A stretch of DNA of 64,000 bases from Leptidea sinapis (Eukaryota > Arthropoda > Insecta > Lepidoptera > Pieridae). Below, in pieces: positions 33,341 through 46,439 of this stretch; positions within the stretch are counted from its first letter, which is position 1, and every line of letters starts with the position of its first letter. Location: NCBI RefSeq assembly GCF_905404315.1, contig NC_066287.1, positions 12,896,001-12,960,000 of the forward strand. Direction: 5' to 3'. Under the pieces are notes generated by a model that made no database searches, was not told the origin of the DNA, and saw only the letters and a program-made list of their open reading frames with translations. The translations under genes were made by a program, and so were the position numbers.

Positions 33341-34101
33341 ACAATAGGGTTCTTAAAATCCTACCCTCGACTCTTATTACTTTATTGGTTACCATTTTTA
33401 ATATTCTATTGTCTAACAGCGCGTTCCCCGAACAATGGAAGGATTCCATTGTTATCGGTATCCCAAAACCCAATAAACCTAAAGCTAATCCGAGTAGCTA
33501 TAGGCCTATAAGCTTAAATAACTCGATCGGGAAACTTTACGAAAGATTAATTCTCGCGCGTCTTAATCATTACATCGCGGAGCTCAACCTGATACCCGAC
33601 ATACAGTTCGGATTCAGAACCGCTCACTCGTGTCCCCAGCAGGCTCACCGACTCACCGAGTACATTCTCGTACGGCGTCAACTTCACGCTACCACGGCAG
33701 CCGTGTTTTTCGATGTCGCGAAGGCATTCGACAAGGTATGGCACAACGGCTTAGTATTCAAGCTGTATCAATTGGGAGTGCCAGACAGGCTCGTGCGCAT
33801 CATACGAGCCTACCTTACTGATCGCTCCTTCCGATATCGAGTAGAGGGCACCCTATCCTCACCCAGACCCATCAGGTCTGGCGTGCCACAAGGTTCAGTC
33901 CTCTCTCCCACTCTTTTTTCGCTCTTCACGAGCGAAATTCCCAAGTTTCTGAGTGTCCAGCTCGCTCAGTACGCTGACGATACGGCACTCTACTTTGGCT
34001 CCGCTCTATTGAACCGCTCAACATTGAGCAGGAACATTAAAGTGCTTCAAGCCGCCGTCGATGAACTAGGCAACTGGTTCAGAAAAGGCGGATTGAAGTG
34101 A
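33341..34101 (+). pseudogene. Jockey ORF2, part 3 (RT palm and fingers)
   Basis: The frame resumes at about 33343 with NRVLKIL. RT motifs follow in order: SYRPISL, QFGFR, FDVAKAFD (33709-33732, first catalytic Asp), SGVPQGSVLSP, and YADD (33970-33981). It ends at TGA 34099-34101 in TTGAAGTGAACC. The next frame reads straight on as VNPTK if one A is restored, so this is a one-base deletion. The RT core residues are intact even though the gene is broken. Confidence 0.88.
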
Positions 34102-34835
34102 ACCCCACCAAGAGTGCAGCGGTACTCTTCGGTAACGCGAATAGCATCCGCGCTAAAAAACGACCGACCGACGTCATTAAATTGTATGAAACACCCATAC
34201 CATGGGTGAAGGATTACAAATACTTAGGAGTCACGTTCAACAGCAATATGAACTTCAAGAAACATATTGATACGGTATGCAATAGAGCCCGATTTGTCCT
34301 CAGTCGCCTTTATCCACTTGTGTGTGGGCGAAGCAAACTTCCGCTCAAACACAAAGTGACGCTGTACAAAACCATCGTACGGCCCATACTGTCATACGCA
34401 AGCGTCGTTTTCGCGCACACCCGACCGAGCTACTTACGTCGTTTGCAAGTAGTTCAAAATAAATTCACGCGCATGGCAACCGGAGCTCCGTGGTTCATCC
34501 GAAACGTTGACCTTCACCGCGACCTAGAGCTTCCGACGATAGCTCAACACTTTAAAGAGATCTTGCGACGCTTCTTTGACAAGGCGCCTAACCATCCCAA
34601 CATCTTGGTTAGGAAGGCATGCGGGTACACCACCCTTCACCATAGTCTCAACCCAATAAGACGTCCCAGACACGTAACGGTAGACCCGGATGACAACATC
34701 ACCATCGCGAACGCGACACCCACACAAACACCGACACAGACACGCACACACCGCCATCGCAGGCGTAGGCGCGGTCAACCACCGCAAACCACTGGCACTC
34801 GTCGCTCTGACGATGGCCAGCGGCCCGCACCCTAG
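34098..34835 (+). pseudogene. Jockey ORF2, part 4 (RT thumb and C-terminus)
   Basis: This continues ORF2 one frame over from the stop at 34099. KYLGVTF, PILSYASVVF and LQVVQNKFTR are typical of the region after the RT core in Jockey-type LINEs. The last ~50 codons are Thr/Gln/Arg/Pro-rich, with five successive Arg, and are encoded by a CA-rich near-microsatellite stretch. The same tail is readable in the other copy at 62132-62416, so it is a real C-terminus and not a local expansion. Stop TAG at 34833-34835. Confidence 0.88.
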
Positions 34836-35344
34836 ATACACCACACATTGTTTTGATACCCGACGAGACGTTAGTCCTCGTCCTGTAATCGCTTCACTAC
34901 ACTCACTCACACACGGACTGACTGACGGACTGACATACACCACTTACACAATCACAAACACACACCACAAACACACTCCACAAACAGACACAAACACAAA
35001 CTTACATGCACACAAACATTTACACTACGTACATACATACAAACACACATACACACAATCATAAACACATACATACACACTTACATACATTACACAAAAC
35101 ATCACCACACTCGCCGGCGAGTGTATTCTTATCACCTTTTCATCTTTCATCTTCATTTCATCTTCATTTTCATTCTCTCTCCTTCCCACAAGCACACAGC
35201 CGGTCTAAGGTTCGAGTCTCCTTAGGAGACGCCCCGCGACTGTTGTTGCGTAGTCTTTGCGGCCTCCACGGCCCACGTCCTACTTCGCTGTGAAAGCCAG
35301 GGCTGCTAACAGCACAGAGGAGGTTTTAGTCGGTATGGGGTGTC
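34836..35344 (+). other. Jockey 3' UTR with CA/TACA microsatellite, 3'-truncated
   Basis: After the stop come about 200 bp rich in ACACA, TACA and CAAACACA (about 34900-35100), then pyrimidine-rich ATCTTCATTT units and a GC-rich block with CTCCTTAGGAGACGCC. The same order appears inverted at 61600-62130. The match ends at GGGGTGTCCGCT; from here the inverted copy has about 100 bp more and a poly(A), whereas this copy passes directly into satellite (CTCAAAATTATGATAAC). Confidence 0.85.
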
Positions 35345-36370
35345 CGCTCAAAATTATGATAACTACATTATGGGTATCGTATCCGAGGTTCTCGAGGGTG
35401 CAGAGAACGATTTTGTGATCATTTTTCAAATCGAAGATGGCCGCCGCTCAAAAGTATGATAACTACATTATGGGTATCGTATCCGAGGTTCTCGAGGGTG
35501 CTGAGAACGATTTTGTGATCATTTTTCAAATCCTAGATGGCCGCCGCACAAAATTATAATTTCAGCAATATGGATAACGTACCCGAGGTTTTTGAGGAAG
35601 CATAGAACGATTTGGTGATCATTTTTCAAATCCAAGATGGCCGCCGCACAAAATTATGATTTTAGCACTATGGATATCGTGTCCGAGGTTCTCGAGGGTG
35701 CAGAGAACAATTCTGTGATCATTTTTGAAATCCAAGAGGGCTGCCGCAAACAATAATGTTTTTAGCAATATGGATATCGTGTCTGAACTTCTCGAGGGTG
35801 CAGAAAATAATTTTGGGATCATTTTTAAATCCAAGATGGCCGCCGCTCAGAAGTATGATAACTACATTATGGGTATCGTATCCGAGGTTCTCGAGGGTGC
35901 TGAGAACGATTTTGTGATTATTTTGTAAATCAAAGATGGCCGCCGCTCAAAATTATGATAACTACATTATGGGTATCGTATCCGAGGTTCTCGAGGGTGC
36001 AGAGAACGATTTTGTGATCATTTTTGAAATCCAAGGTGGCCGCCGCTCAAAATTATGATAACTACATTATGGGTATCGTATCCGAGGTTCTCGAGGGTGT
36101 AGAGAACGATTTTGTGATCATTTTTCAAATCCAAGATGGCCGCCGCTCAAAGTTATGATGTTAGCAATATGGATATCGTGTCCTAGGTTCTCGAGGATGC
36201 AGAAAACAATTTTGGGATCATTTTTAAATCCGAGATGGCCGCCGCTCAAAATTTTGATAACTACATTATGGGTATCGTATCAGAGGTTCTCGAGGGTGCA
36301 GAGAACGATTTTGTGATCATTTATCAAATCCAAGTTGGCCGCCGCTCAAAAGTATGATAACTACATTATG
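35345..36370 (+). repeat. 100-bp satellite array, segment 3
   Basis: About ten forward monomers lie between the truncated Jockey end and a LINE fragment. They are more diverged than elsewhere, for example CATAGAACGATTTGG at 35600 and TCAAAATTTTGATAAC near 36250. No large duplicate is obvious within the window. The final monomer stops at ACTACATTATG, where a LINE fragment starts. Confidence 0.95.
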
Positions 36371-37023
36371 TGTCATGTCAAAAATGTAGATGCGAATATT
36401 TTATTAAATGGAGAGGAGGTAAAACCAGTGGAATCTGCTATATTTCTTGGCATTACTCTTGATTCCAAATTTCAGTGGGGTAGTTCTGCAGCATATGCGG
36501 TTAAGAAAATCAGACGGTTAACTGACATAGATACGGCGAGATTAGTATACTTTAGTTATTTTCATAGTATTATGTCCTATGGTATATTGTTATGGGGCAG
36601 TGCGGCCGATATTAATACTATGTTTGTGCTGCAGAAGAGGGCTATTCGCGCGATTTATAACCTAGGTCCTAAAGAATCATTAAGAAATAAAAATTTAAAG
36701 AAATAAACATTTTGACTGTTGCTTCTCAATACATTTTTGATAATGTTTTGTATGTTCATAAGCACATTGAGGAATTTTCTAGAAACTGTGACATTCATAA
36801 TGTTAACACGAGGAACAAACATAAACTTGTTATGCCTACTACTCGGTTGGGTCGAGTTAGTAAGTCTTTTGTTGGGCGATGTATATGCTTCTACAATATG
36901 ATCCCAGAAAATGTACAAAACAAATGTGTTACGAAATTTAAAAGAATTGTTAAAAAACGTTTGTGTGGGAAACAATATTATAGCATAAACGATTTTCTTA
37001 ATGACACCACGGACTGGGATTAA
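36371..37023 (+). pseudogene. LINE ORF2 C-terminal remnant
   Basis: Two frames, up to 36706 and from about 36705 to 37023, together encode about 215 residues of the region after the RT core. A frameshift near 36700 (AAAGAAATAAAC) joins them: the first frame ends NLKK-stop, while the second begins INILTVASQYIF, a pattern common just after the thumb of CR1/L2-type proteins. No catalytic residue remains in the fragment. The upstream satellite happens to be in frame with it from 36335, which makes a chance fusion frame. Confidence 0.75.
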
Positions 37024-37236
37024 AGCGAACACCCTCAGGCTCTTTAATTATTAATGTTTATTGTGCGATATTACATTGTAATCCATATTTTTTATAAAAA
37101 AAAAGCCCGCTGAGTTTCTTTCGCCCATTCTCCACAGGTCTGAGGCAGTCTCTTTTGAATGGGTGGTAGATTTTGACGTTAAATAAGTGATTATAAATCC
37201 TATTTTGAATAAAAATATTTGAATTTGAATTTGAAT
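36371..37236 (+). mobile_element. 5'-truncated LINE 3' fragment (same type as the nested LINE)
   Basis: Plus-strand fragment with the C-terminal end of an RT ORF2: FLGITLDSKFQWG, IMSYGILLWG and LQKRAIRAIYNL, then after a frame change at about 36704, MIPENVQNKC and SINDFLND, with a stop near 37021. The 3' UTR ends with AATAAA (37208-37213) and TTTGAA hexamers. The gross plan matches the nested LINE at 27370-31145 (same tail type, similar C-terminus), so the clade is shared though the sequences differ. The satellite resumes at GGGTATCG exactly where it left off at ATTATG, so any target duplication is at most about 3 bp. Confidence 0.85.
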
Positions 37237-38284
37237 GGGTATCGTATCCGAGGTTCTCGAGGATACTGAGAACGATTTTGTGATCATTTTTCAAATCCAA
37301 GATGGCCGCCGCACAAAATAATGATTTCAGCAATATGGATATCGTACCCGAGGTTCTCGAGGGTGCAGAGAACGATTTGGTGATCATTTTTCAAATCAAA
37401 GATGGCAGCCGCACTAAATTGTGATTTTAGCAATATGGATATCGTGTCCGAGTTTCTCGAGGGTGCTGAGAACGATTTTGTGATCATTTTTCAAAAATCA
37501 AGATGGCCGCCGTGCAAGATTATGATCATAAAAATATGGGTATCGTATCCGAGGTTCTCGAGGGTGCTGAGAACGATTTTGTGATCATTTTTCAAATCCA
37601 AGATGGCCGCCGCTCAAAATTATTATAACTACATTATGGGTATCGTATCCGAGGTTCTCGAGGGTGAAGAGAAAGATTTTGTGATCATTTTTCAAATCGC
37701 AGATGTCCGCCGCTCAAAAGTATGATAACTACATTATGGGTATCGTATCCGAGGTTCTCGAGGGTGCTGAGAACGATTTTGTGATCATTTTTCAAATCCA
37801 AGATGGCCGCCGTGCAAGATTATGATCATAAAAATATGGGTATCGTATCCGAGGTTCTCGAGGGTGCTGGGAACGATTTTGTGATCATTTTTCAAATCCA
37901 AGATGGCCGCCGCTCAAAATTATTATAACTACATTATGGGTATCGTTTCCGAGGTTCTCGAGGGTGCAGAGAACGATTTTGTGATCATTTTTCAAATCGC
38001 AGATGTCCGCCGCTCAAAAGTATGATAACTACATTATGGGTATCGTTTCCGAGGTTCTCGAGGGTGCTGAGAACGATTTTGTAATAATTTTTCAAATCCA
38101 AGATGGCCGCCGCACAAAATAATGATTTCAGCAATATGGATATCGTGTCCAAGATTCTCGAGGGTGCAGGGAACGATTTGGTGTTAATTTTTTACATCCA
38201 AGAGAGCTGCCGCACAAAATTATGTTTTCAGCAATATGGATATCGTGTCCGAGGTTCTCGAGGGTGCAGAGAACAATTCTGTGA

Positions 38285-41200
38285 TCATTTTTTACATCCA
38301 AGAGAGCTGCCGCAAACAATTATGTTTTCAGCAATATGGATATCGTGTCCGAGGTTCTCGAGGGTGCAGAAAACAATTTTGGGATCATTTTTAAATCCGA
38401 GATGGCCGCCGCTCGAAAGTATGATAACTAGATTATGGGTATCGTATTCGAGGTTCTCAAGGGTGCAGAGAACGATTTTGTGATCAGTTTTCAAATCCAA
38501 GATGGCCGCCGCTCAAAAGTATGATAACTACATTATGGGTATCGTATCCGAGTTTCTCGAGGGTGCTGAGAACGATTTTGTGATCATTTTTCAAATCCAA
38601 GATGGCCGCCGTGCAAGATTATGATCATAAAAATATCGGTATCGTATCCGAGGTTCTCGAGGGTGCTGATAACGATTTTGTTATCATTTTTCAAATCCAA
38701 GATAACTAGATTATGGGTATCGTATCCGAGGTTCTCAAGGGTGCAGAGAACGATTTTATGATCAGTTTTCAAATCCAAGATGGCCGCCGCTCAAAAGTAT
38801 GATAACTACATTATGGGTATCGTATCCGAGTTTCTCGAGGATGCTTAGAACGATTTTGTGATCATTTTCCAAATCCAAGATAGCCGCCGTTTAAGATTAT
38901 GATCATAAAAATATGGGTATCGTAACCGAGGTTCTCGAGGGTGCTGAGAACGATTTTGTGATCATTTTTCAAATCCAAGATGGCCGCCGCTCAAAATTAT
39001 GATAACTACATTATGGGTATCGTATCCGAGGTTCTCGAGGGTGCAGAGATCGATTTTGCGATCATTTTTCAAATCCAAGATGGCCGCGGCTCAAAAGTAT
39101 GATAACTACATTATGGGTATCGTACCAGAGGTTCTCGAGGGTGCTGGGAACGATTTTGTGATCATTTTTCAAATCCTAGATGGTCGCCGCTCAAAATTAT
39201 GATAACTACATTATGGGTATCGTATCCGAGTTTCTCGAGGGTGCTGAGAACGATTTTGTGATCATTTTTCAAATCCAAGATGGCCGCCGTGCAAGATTAT
39301 GATCATAAAAATATCGGTATCGTATCCGAGGTTCTCGAGGGTGCTGAGAACGATTTTGTGATCATTTTTCAAATCCAAGATAACTAGATTATGGGTATCG
39401 TATCCGAGGTTCTCAAGGGTGCAGAGAACGATTTTATGATCAGTTTTCAAATCCAAGATGGCCGCCGCTCAAAAGTATGATAACTACATTATGGGAATCG
39501 TATCCGAGTTTCTCGAGGATGCTGAGAACGATTTTGTGATCATTTTCCAAATCCAAGATAGCCGCCGTTTAAGATTATGATCATAAAAATATGGGTATCG
39601 TATCCGAGGTTCTCGAGGGTGCAGAGAACGATTTTGTGATCATTTTTCAAATCCAAGATGGCCGCCGCTCAAAATTATGATAACTACATTATGGGTATCG
39701 TATCCGAGGTTCTCGAGGGTGCAGAGAACGATTTTGTGATCATTTTTCAAATCAAAGGCCGCCGCTCAAAAGTATGATAACTAGATTATGGGTATCGTAT
39801 CCTAGGTTCTCGAGGGTGCAAGGACGGATTTGGTGATCATTTTTCAAATCCAAGATAGCCGCCGCACAAAATTATTCTTTTAGCAATATGGATATCGTGT
39901 CCGAGGTTTTCGAGGGTGCAGAGAACAATTCTGTGATCATTTTTTACATCCAAGAGAGCTGCCGCAAACAATTATGTTTTCAGCAATATGGATATCGTGT
40001 CCGAGGTTCTCGAGGGTGCAGAAAACAATTTTGGGATCATTTTTAAATCCGAGATGGCCGCCGCTCGAAAGTATGATAACTAGATTATGGGTATCGTATT
40101 CGAGGTTCTCAAGGGTGCAGAGAACGATTTTGTGATCAGTTTTCAAATCCAAGATGGCACCCGCTCAAAAGTATGATAACTACATTATGGGTATGGTATC
40201 CGAGTTTCTCGAGGGTGCTGAGAACGATTTTGTGATCATTTTTCAAATCCAAGATGGCCGCCGTGCAAGATTATGATCATAAAAATATCGGTATCGTATC
40301 CGAGGTTCTCGAGGGTGCAGAGAACGATTTTGTGATCATTTTTCAAATCCTAGATAACTAGATTATGGGTATCGTATCCGAGGTTCTCAAGGGTGCGGAG
40401 AACGATTTTATGATCAGTTTTCAAATCCAAGATGGCCGCCGCTCAAGAGTATGATAACTACATTATGGGTATCGTATCCGAGTTTCTCGAGGATGCTTAG
40501 AACGATTTTGTGATCATTTTCCAAATCCAAGATAGCCGCCGTTTAAGATTATGATCATAAAATATGGGTATCGTATCCGAGGTTCTCGAGGGTGCTGAGA
40601 ACGATTTTGTGATCATTTTTCAAATCCAAGATGGCCGCCGCTCAAAATTATGATAACTACATTATGGGTATCGTATCCGAGGTTCTCGAGGGTGCAGAGA
40701 TCGATTTTGCGATCATTTTTCAAATCCAAGATGGCCGCGGCTCAAAAGTATGATAACTACATTATGGGTATCGTACCAGAGGTTCTCGAGGGTGCTGGGA
40801 ACGATTTTGTGATCATTTTTCAAATCCTAGATGGCCGCGGCTCAAAAGTATGATAACTACATTATGGGTATCGTACCAGAGGTTCTCGAGGGTGCTGGGA
40901 ACGATTTTGTGATCATTTTTCAAATCCTAGATGGTCGCCGCTCAAAATTATGATAACTACATTATGGGTATCGTATCCGAGTTTCTCGAGGGTGCTGAGA
41001 ACGATTTTGTGATCATTTTTCAAATCCAAGATGGCCGCCGTGCAAGATTATGATCATAAAAATATCGGTATCGTATCCGAGGTTCTCGAGGGTGCTGAGA
41101 ACGATTTTGTGATCATTTTTCAAATCCAAGATGGTTGCCGCTCAAAATTATGATAACTACATTATGGGTATCGTATCCGAGGTTCTCGAGGGTGCAGAGA

Positions 41201-41625
41201 ACGATTTTGTGATCATTTTTCAAATCGAAGGCCGCCGCTCAAAAGTATGATAACTAGATTATGGGTATCGTATCCTAGAATCTCGAGGGTGCAAGGACGC
41301 ATTTGGTGATCATTTTTCAAATCCAAGATAGCCGCCGCACAAAATTATTCTTTTAGCAATGTGGATATCGTGTCCGAGGTTTTCGAGGGTGCAGAGAACA
41401 ATTCTGTGATCATTTTTTACATCCAAGAGAGCTGCCGTAAACAATTATGTTTTCAGCAATATGGATATCGTGTCCGAGGTTCTCGAGGGTGCAGAAAACA
41501 ATTTTGGGATCATTTTTAAATCCGAGATGGCCGCCGCTCAAAAGTATGATAACTAGATTATGGGTATCGTATTCGAGGTTCTCAAGGGTGCAGAGAACGA
41601 TTTTGTGATCAGTTTTCAAATCCAA
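38285..41625 (+). repeat. Higher-order repeat, units near 1.65 and 1.47 kb
   Basis: A characteristic group of monomers starting at 38285 recurs at 39937 (step 1,652 bp) and 41410 (step 1,473 bp). A second landmark recurs at 38999 and 40650 (step 1,651). A shortened motif, AAATCCAAGATAACTAGATT, caused by a deletion spanning the GGCCGCCGC part, occurs at about 38693, 39373 and (as CCTAGATAACTAG) 40349 and marks the unit. Confidence 0.7.
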
Positions 41626-42363
41626 GATGGCCGCCGCTCAAAAGTATGATAACTACATTATGGGTATCGTATCCGAGTTTCTCGAGGGTGCTGAGAACGA
41701 TTTTGTGATCATTTTTCAAATCCAAGATGGCCGCCGTGCAAGATTATGATCATAAAAATATCGGTATCGTATCCGAGGTTCTCGAGGGTGCTGAGAACGA
41801 TTTTGTGATCATTATTTCAAATCAAAGATGGCCGCCGCTCAAAATTATGATAACTACATTATGGGTATCGTATCCGAGGTTCTCGAGGGTGCTGATAACG
41901 ATTTTGTGATCATTTTTCAAATCGAAGGCCGCCGCTCAAAAGTATGATAACTATATTATGGGTATCGTATCCGAGGTTCTCGAGGGTGCTGAGAACGATT
42001 TTGTGATCATTTTTCAAATCGAAGGCCGCCGCACAAAAGTATGATAACTATATTATGGGTATCGTATCCGAGGGTGTCGAGGGTGCTGAGAACGATTTTG
42101 TGATCATTTTTCTAATCCAAGATGGCCGCCGCACAAAATTATGTTTTCAGCAATATGGATATCGTGTCCGAGGTTCTCGAGGGTGCAGAGAACAATTCTG
42201 TTATCATTTTTTACATCCAAGAGAGCTGCCGCAAACAATTATGTTTTCAGCAATATGGATATCGTGTCCGAGGTTCTCGAGGGTGCAGAAAACAATTATG
42301 GGATTATTTTTAAATCCGAGATGGCCGCCGCTCAAAAGTATGATAACTAGATTATGGGTATCG

Positions 42364-45300
42364 TATCCGAGGTTCTCGAGGGTGCAGAGAACGATTTTGT
42401 GATCATTTTTCAAATCGAAGATGGCCGCCGCTCAAAAGTATGATAACTACATTATGGGTATCGTATCCTAGGTTCTCGAGGGTGCAGAGAACGATTTGGT
42501 GATCATTTTTCAAATCCAAGATGGCCGCCGCACAAAATTATGATTTTAGCAATATGGATATCGTGTCCGAGGTTCTCGAGGGTGCAGAGAACAATTCTGT
42601 TATCATTTTTTACATCCAAGAGAGGTGCCGCAAACAATTATGTTTTCAGCAATATGGATATCGTGTCCGAGGTTCTCGAGGGTGCAGAAAACAATTTTGA
42701 GATCATTTTTAAATCCGAGATGGCCGCCGCTCAAAAGTATGATAACTAGATTATGGGTATCGTATCCGAGGTTCTCAAGGGTGCAGAGAATGATTTTGTG
42801 ATCAGTTTTCAAATCCAAGATGGCCGCCGCTCAAAAGTATGATAACTACATTATGGGTATCGTATCCGAGTTTCTCGAGGGTGCTGAGAACGATTTTGTG
42901 ATCATTTTTCAAATCCAAGATGGCCGCCGCTCAAAATTATGATAACTACATTATGGGTATCGTATCCGAGTTTCTCGAGGGTGCTGAGAACGATTTTGTG
43001 ATCATTTTTCAAATCCAAGATGGCCGCCGCTCAATATTATGATAACTACATTATGGGTATCGTATCCGAGGTTCTCGAGGGTGCAGAGAACGATTATGTG
43101 ATCATTTTTGAAATCCAAGATTGCCGCCGCTCAAAATTATGATAACTACATTATGGGTATCGTATCCGAGGTTCTCGAGGGTGCAGAGAACGATTTTGTG
43201 ATCATTTTTCAAATCGAAGGCCGCCGCTCAAAAGATTGATAACTATATTATGGGTATCGTATCCGAGGTTCTCGAGGGTGCTGAGAACGATTTTGTGATC
43301 ATTTTTCAAATCGAAGGCCGCCGCTCAAAAGTTTGATAACTATATTATGGGTATCGTATCCGAGGTTCTCGAGGGTGCTGAGAACGATTTTGTGATCATT
43401 TTTCAAATCGAAGGCCGCCGCTCAAAAGTATGATAACTATATTCTGGGTATCGTATCCGAGGGTCTCGATGGTGCTGAGAACGATTTTGTGATCATTTTT
43501 CTAATCCAAGATGGCCGCCGCACAAAATTATGTTTTCAGCAATATGGATATCGTGTCCGAGGTTCTCGAGGGTGCAGAGAACAATTCTGTTATCATTTTT
43601 TACATCCAAGAGAGCTGCCGCAAACAATTATGTGTTCAGCAATATGGATATCGTGTCCGAGGTTCTCGAGGGTGCAGAAAACAATTATGGGATTATTTTT
43701 AAATCCGAGATGGCCCCCGCTCAAAAGTATGATAACTAGATTACGGGTATCGTATCCGAGAATCTCAAGGGTGCACAGAACAATTTTGTGATCAGTTTTC
43801 AAATCCAAGATGGCCGCCGTGCAAGATTATGATAACTACATTTTGGGTATCGTATCCGAGGTTCTCGAGGGTGCAGAGATCGATTTTGTGATATTTTTTC
43901 AAATCGAAGATGGCCGCCGCTCAAAAGTATGATAACTACATTATGGGTATCGTATCCTAGGTTCTCGAGGGTGCAGAGAACGATTTTGTGATCATTTTTC
44001 AAATCCAAGATGGTCGCCGCACAAAATTATGATTTTAGCAATATGGATATCGTGTCCGAGGTTCTCGAGGGTGCAGAGAACAATTCTGTTATCATTTTTT
44101 TACATCCAAGAGAGCTGCCGCAAACAATTATGTTTTCAGCAATATGGATATCGTGTCCGAGGTTCTCGAGGGTGCAGAAAACAATTTTGGGATCATTTTT
44201 AAATCCGAGATGGCCGCCGCTCAAAAGTATGATAACTAGATTATGGGTTTCGTATTCGAGGTTCTCAAGGGTGCAGAGAACGATTTTGTGATCAGTTTTC
44301 AAATCCAAGATGGCCGCCGCTCAAAAGTATGATAACTACATTATGGGTATCGTATCCGAGTTTCTCGAGGGTGCTGAGAACGATTTTGTGATCATTTTTC
44401 AAATCCAAGATGGCCGCCGTGCAAGATTATGATCATAAAAATATCGGTATCGTATCCGAGGTTTTCGAGGGTGCTGAGAACGATTTTGTGATCATTATTT
44501 CAAATCCAAGATGGCCGCCGCTCAAAATTATGATAACTACATTATGGGTATCGTATCCGAGGTTCTCGAGGGTGCAGAGAACGATTATGTGATCATTTTT
44601 GAAATCCAAGATGGCCGCCGCTCAAAATTATGATAACTACATTATGGGTATCGTATCCGAGGTTCTCGAGGGTGCAGAGAACGATTTTGTGATCATTTTT
44701 CAAATCGAAGGCCGCCGCTCAAAAGTATGATAACTATATTATGGGTATCGTATCCGAGGTTCTCGAGGGTGCTGAGAACGATTTTGTGATCATTCTTCAA
44801 ATCGAAGGCCGCCGCTCAAAAGTATGATAACTATATTATGGGTATCGTATCCGAAGGTCTCGAGGGTGCTGAGAACGATTTTGTGATCATTTTTCTAATC
44901 CAAGATGGCCGCCGCACAAAATTATGTTTTCAGCAATATGGATATCGTGTCCGAGGTTCTCGAGGGTGCAGAGAACAATTCTGTTATCATTTTTTACATC
45001 CAAGAGAGCTGCCGCAAACAATTATGTTTTCAGCAATATGGATATCGTGTCCGAGGTTCTCGAGGGTGCAGAAAACAATTATGGGATTATTTTTAAATCC
45101 GAGATGGCCGCCGCTCAAAAGTATGATAACTAGATTATGGGTATCGTATCCGAGGTTCTCAAGGGTGCACAGAACGATTTTGTGATCAGTTTTCAAATCC
45201 AAGATGGCCGCCGTACAAGATTATGATAACTACATTTTGGGTATCGTATCCTAGGTTCTCGAGGGTGCAGAGAACGATTTTGTGATCATTTTTCAAATCC

Positions 45301-46439
45301 AAGATGGCCGCCGCTCAAAAGTATGATAACTACATTATGGGTATCGTATCCTAGGTTCTCGAGGGTGAAGAGAACGATTTGGTGATCATTTTTCAAATCC
45401 AAGATGGCCGCCGCACAAAATTATGATTTTAGCAATATGGATATCGTGTCCGAGGTTCTTGAGGGTGCAGAGAACAATTCTGTTATCATTTTTTACATCC
45501 AAGAGAGGTGCCGCAAACAATTATGTTTTTAGCAATATGGATATCGTGTCCGAGGTTCTCGAGGGTGCAGAAAACAATTTTGAGATCATTTTTAAATCCG
45601 AGATGGCCGCCGCTCAAAAGTATTGTAACTAGATTATGGGTATCGTATCCGAGGTTCTCAAGGGTGCAGAGAACAATTTTGTGATCAGTTTTCAAATCCA
45701 AGAAGGCCGCCGCTCAAAAGTATGATAACTACATTATGGGTATCGTATCCGAGTTTCTCGAGGGTGCTGAGAACGATTTTGTGATCATTTTTCAAATCCA
45801 AGATGGCCGCCGCTCAAAATAATGATAACTACATTATGGGTATCGTATCCGAGGTTCTCGAGGGTGCAGAGAACGATTTTGTGATCATTTTTGAAATCCA
45901 AGATGGCCGCCGCTCAAAATTATGATAACTACATTATGGGTATCGTATCCGAGGTTCTCGAGGGTGCAGAGAACGATTTTATGATCATTTTTCAAATCGA
46001 AGGCCGCCGTTCAAAAGTTTGATAACTATATTATGGGTATCGTATCCGAGGTTCTCGAGGGTGCTGAGAACGATTTTGTGATCATTTTTCAAATCGAAGG
46101 CCGCCGCTCAAAAGTATGATGACTATATTATGGGTATCGTATCCGAGGGTCTCGATGGTGCTGAGAACGATTTTGTAGTCATTTTTCTAATCCAAGATGG
46201 CCGCCGCACAAAATTATATTTTCAGCAATATGGATATCGTGTCCGAGGTTCTCGAGGGTGCAGAGAACAATTCTGTTATCATTTTTTAACATCCAAGAGA
46301 GGTGCCGCAAACAATTATGATTTCAGCAATATGGATATCGTGTCCGAGGTTCTCGAGGGTGCAGAAAACAATTATGGGATTATTTTTAAATCCGAGATGG
46401 CCGCCGCTCAAAAGTATGATAACTAGATTATGGGTATCG
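42364..46439 (+). repeat. Higher-order repeat unit 1 (about 4.08 kb)
   Basis: Landmark monomers at 42540 and 42603 recur 4,076 bp on at 46616 and 46679. From 43489 the offset becomes 3,979-3,980, because unit 1 has one extra 97-bp monomer at about 43220-43310. Internal landmarks at 44010, 44838, 45423 and 46130 all have partners one unit downstream. Edges are approximate. Confidence 0.75.

Larger units (their letters stand above)
25011..35344 (+). mobile_element. Jockey-clade non-LTR retrotransposon, 5'-complete, interrupted and decayed
   Basis: Host element order on the plus strand: 5' UTR, ORF1 with pre-C2HC domain and CCHC knuckles, then ORF2 with apurinic-type endonuclease and reverse transcriptase. 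That order and the pre-C2HC domain are typical of the Jockey clade (relatives of Jockey, BS, Juan, TART). Two later insertions (27370-31145 and about 32421-33340) split ORF2; without them the element is about 5.6 kb. Its 3' end is cut short at GTGTCCGCTC, where satellite resumes. A related minus-strand copy at 61573-62418 shows that the missing end would be about 100 bp plus poly(A). No target-site duplication can be seen because the 3' junction is lost. Confidence 0.93.
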
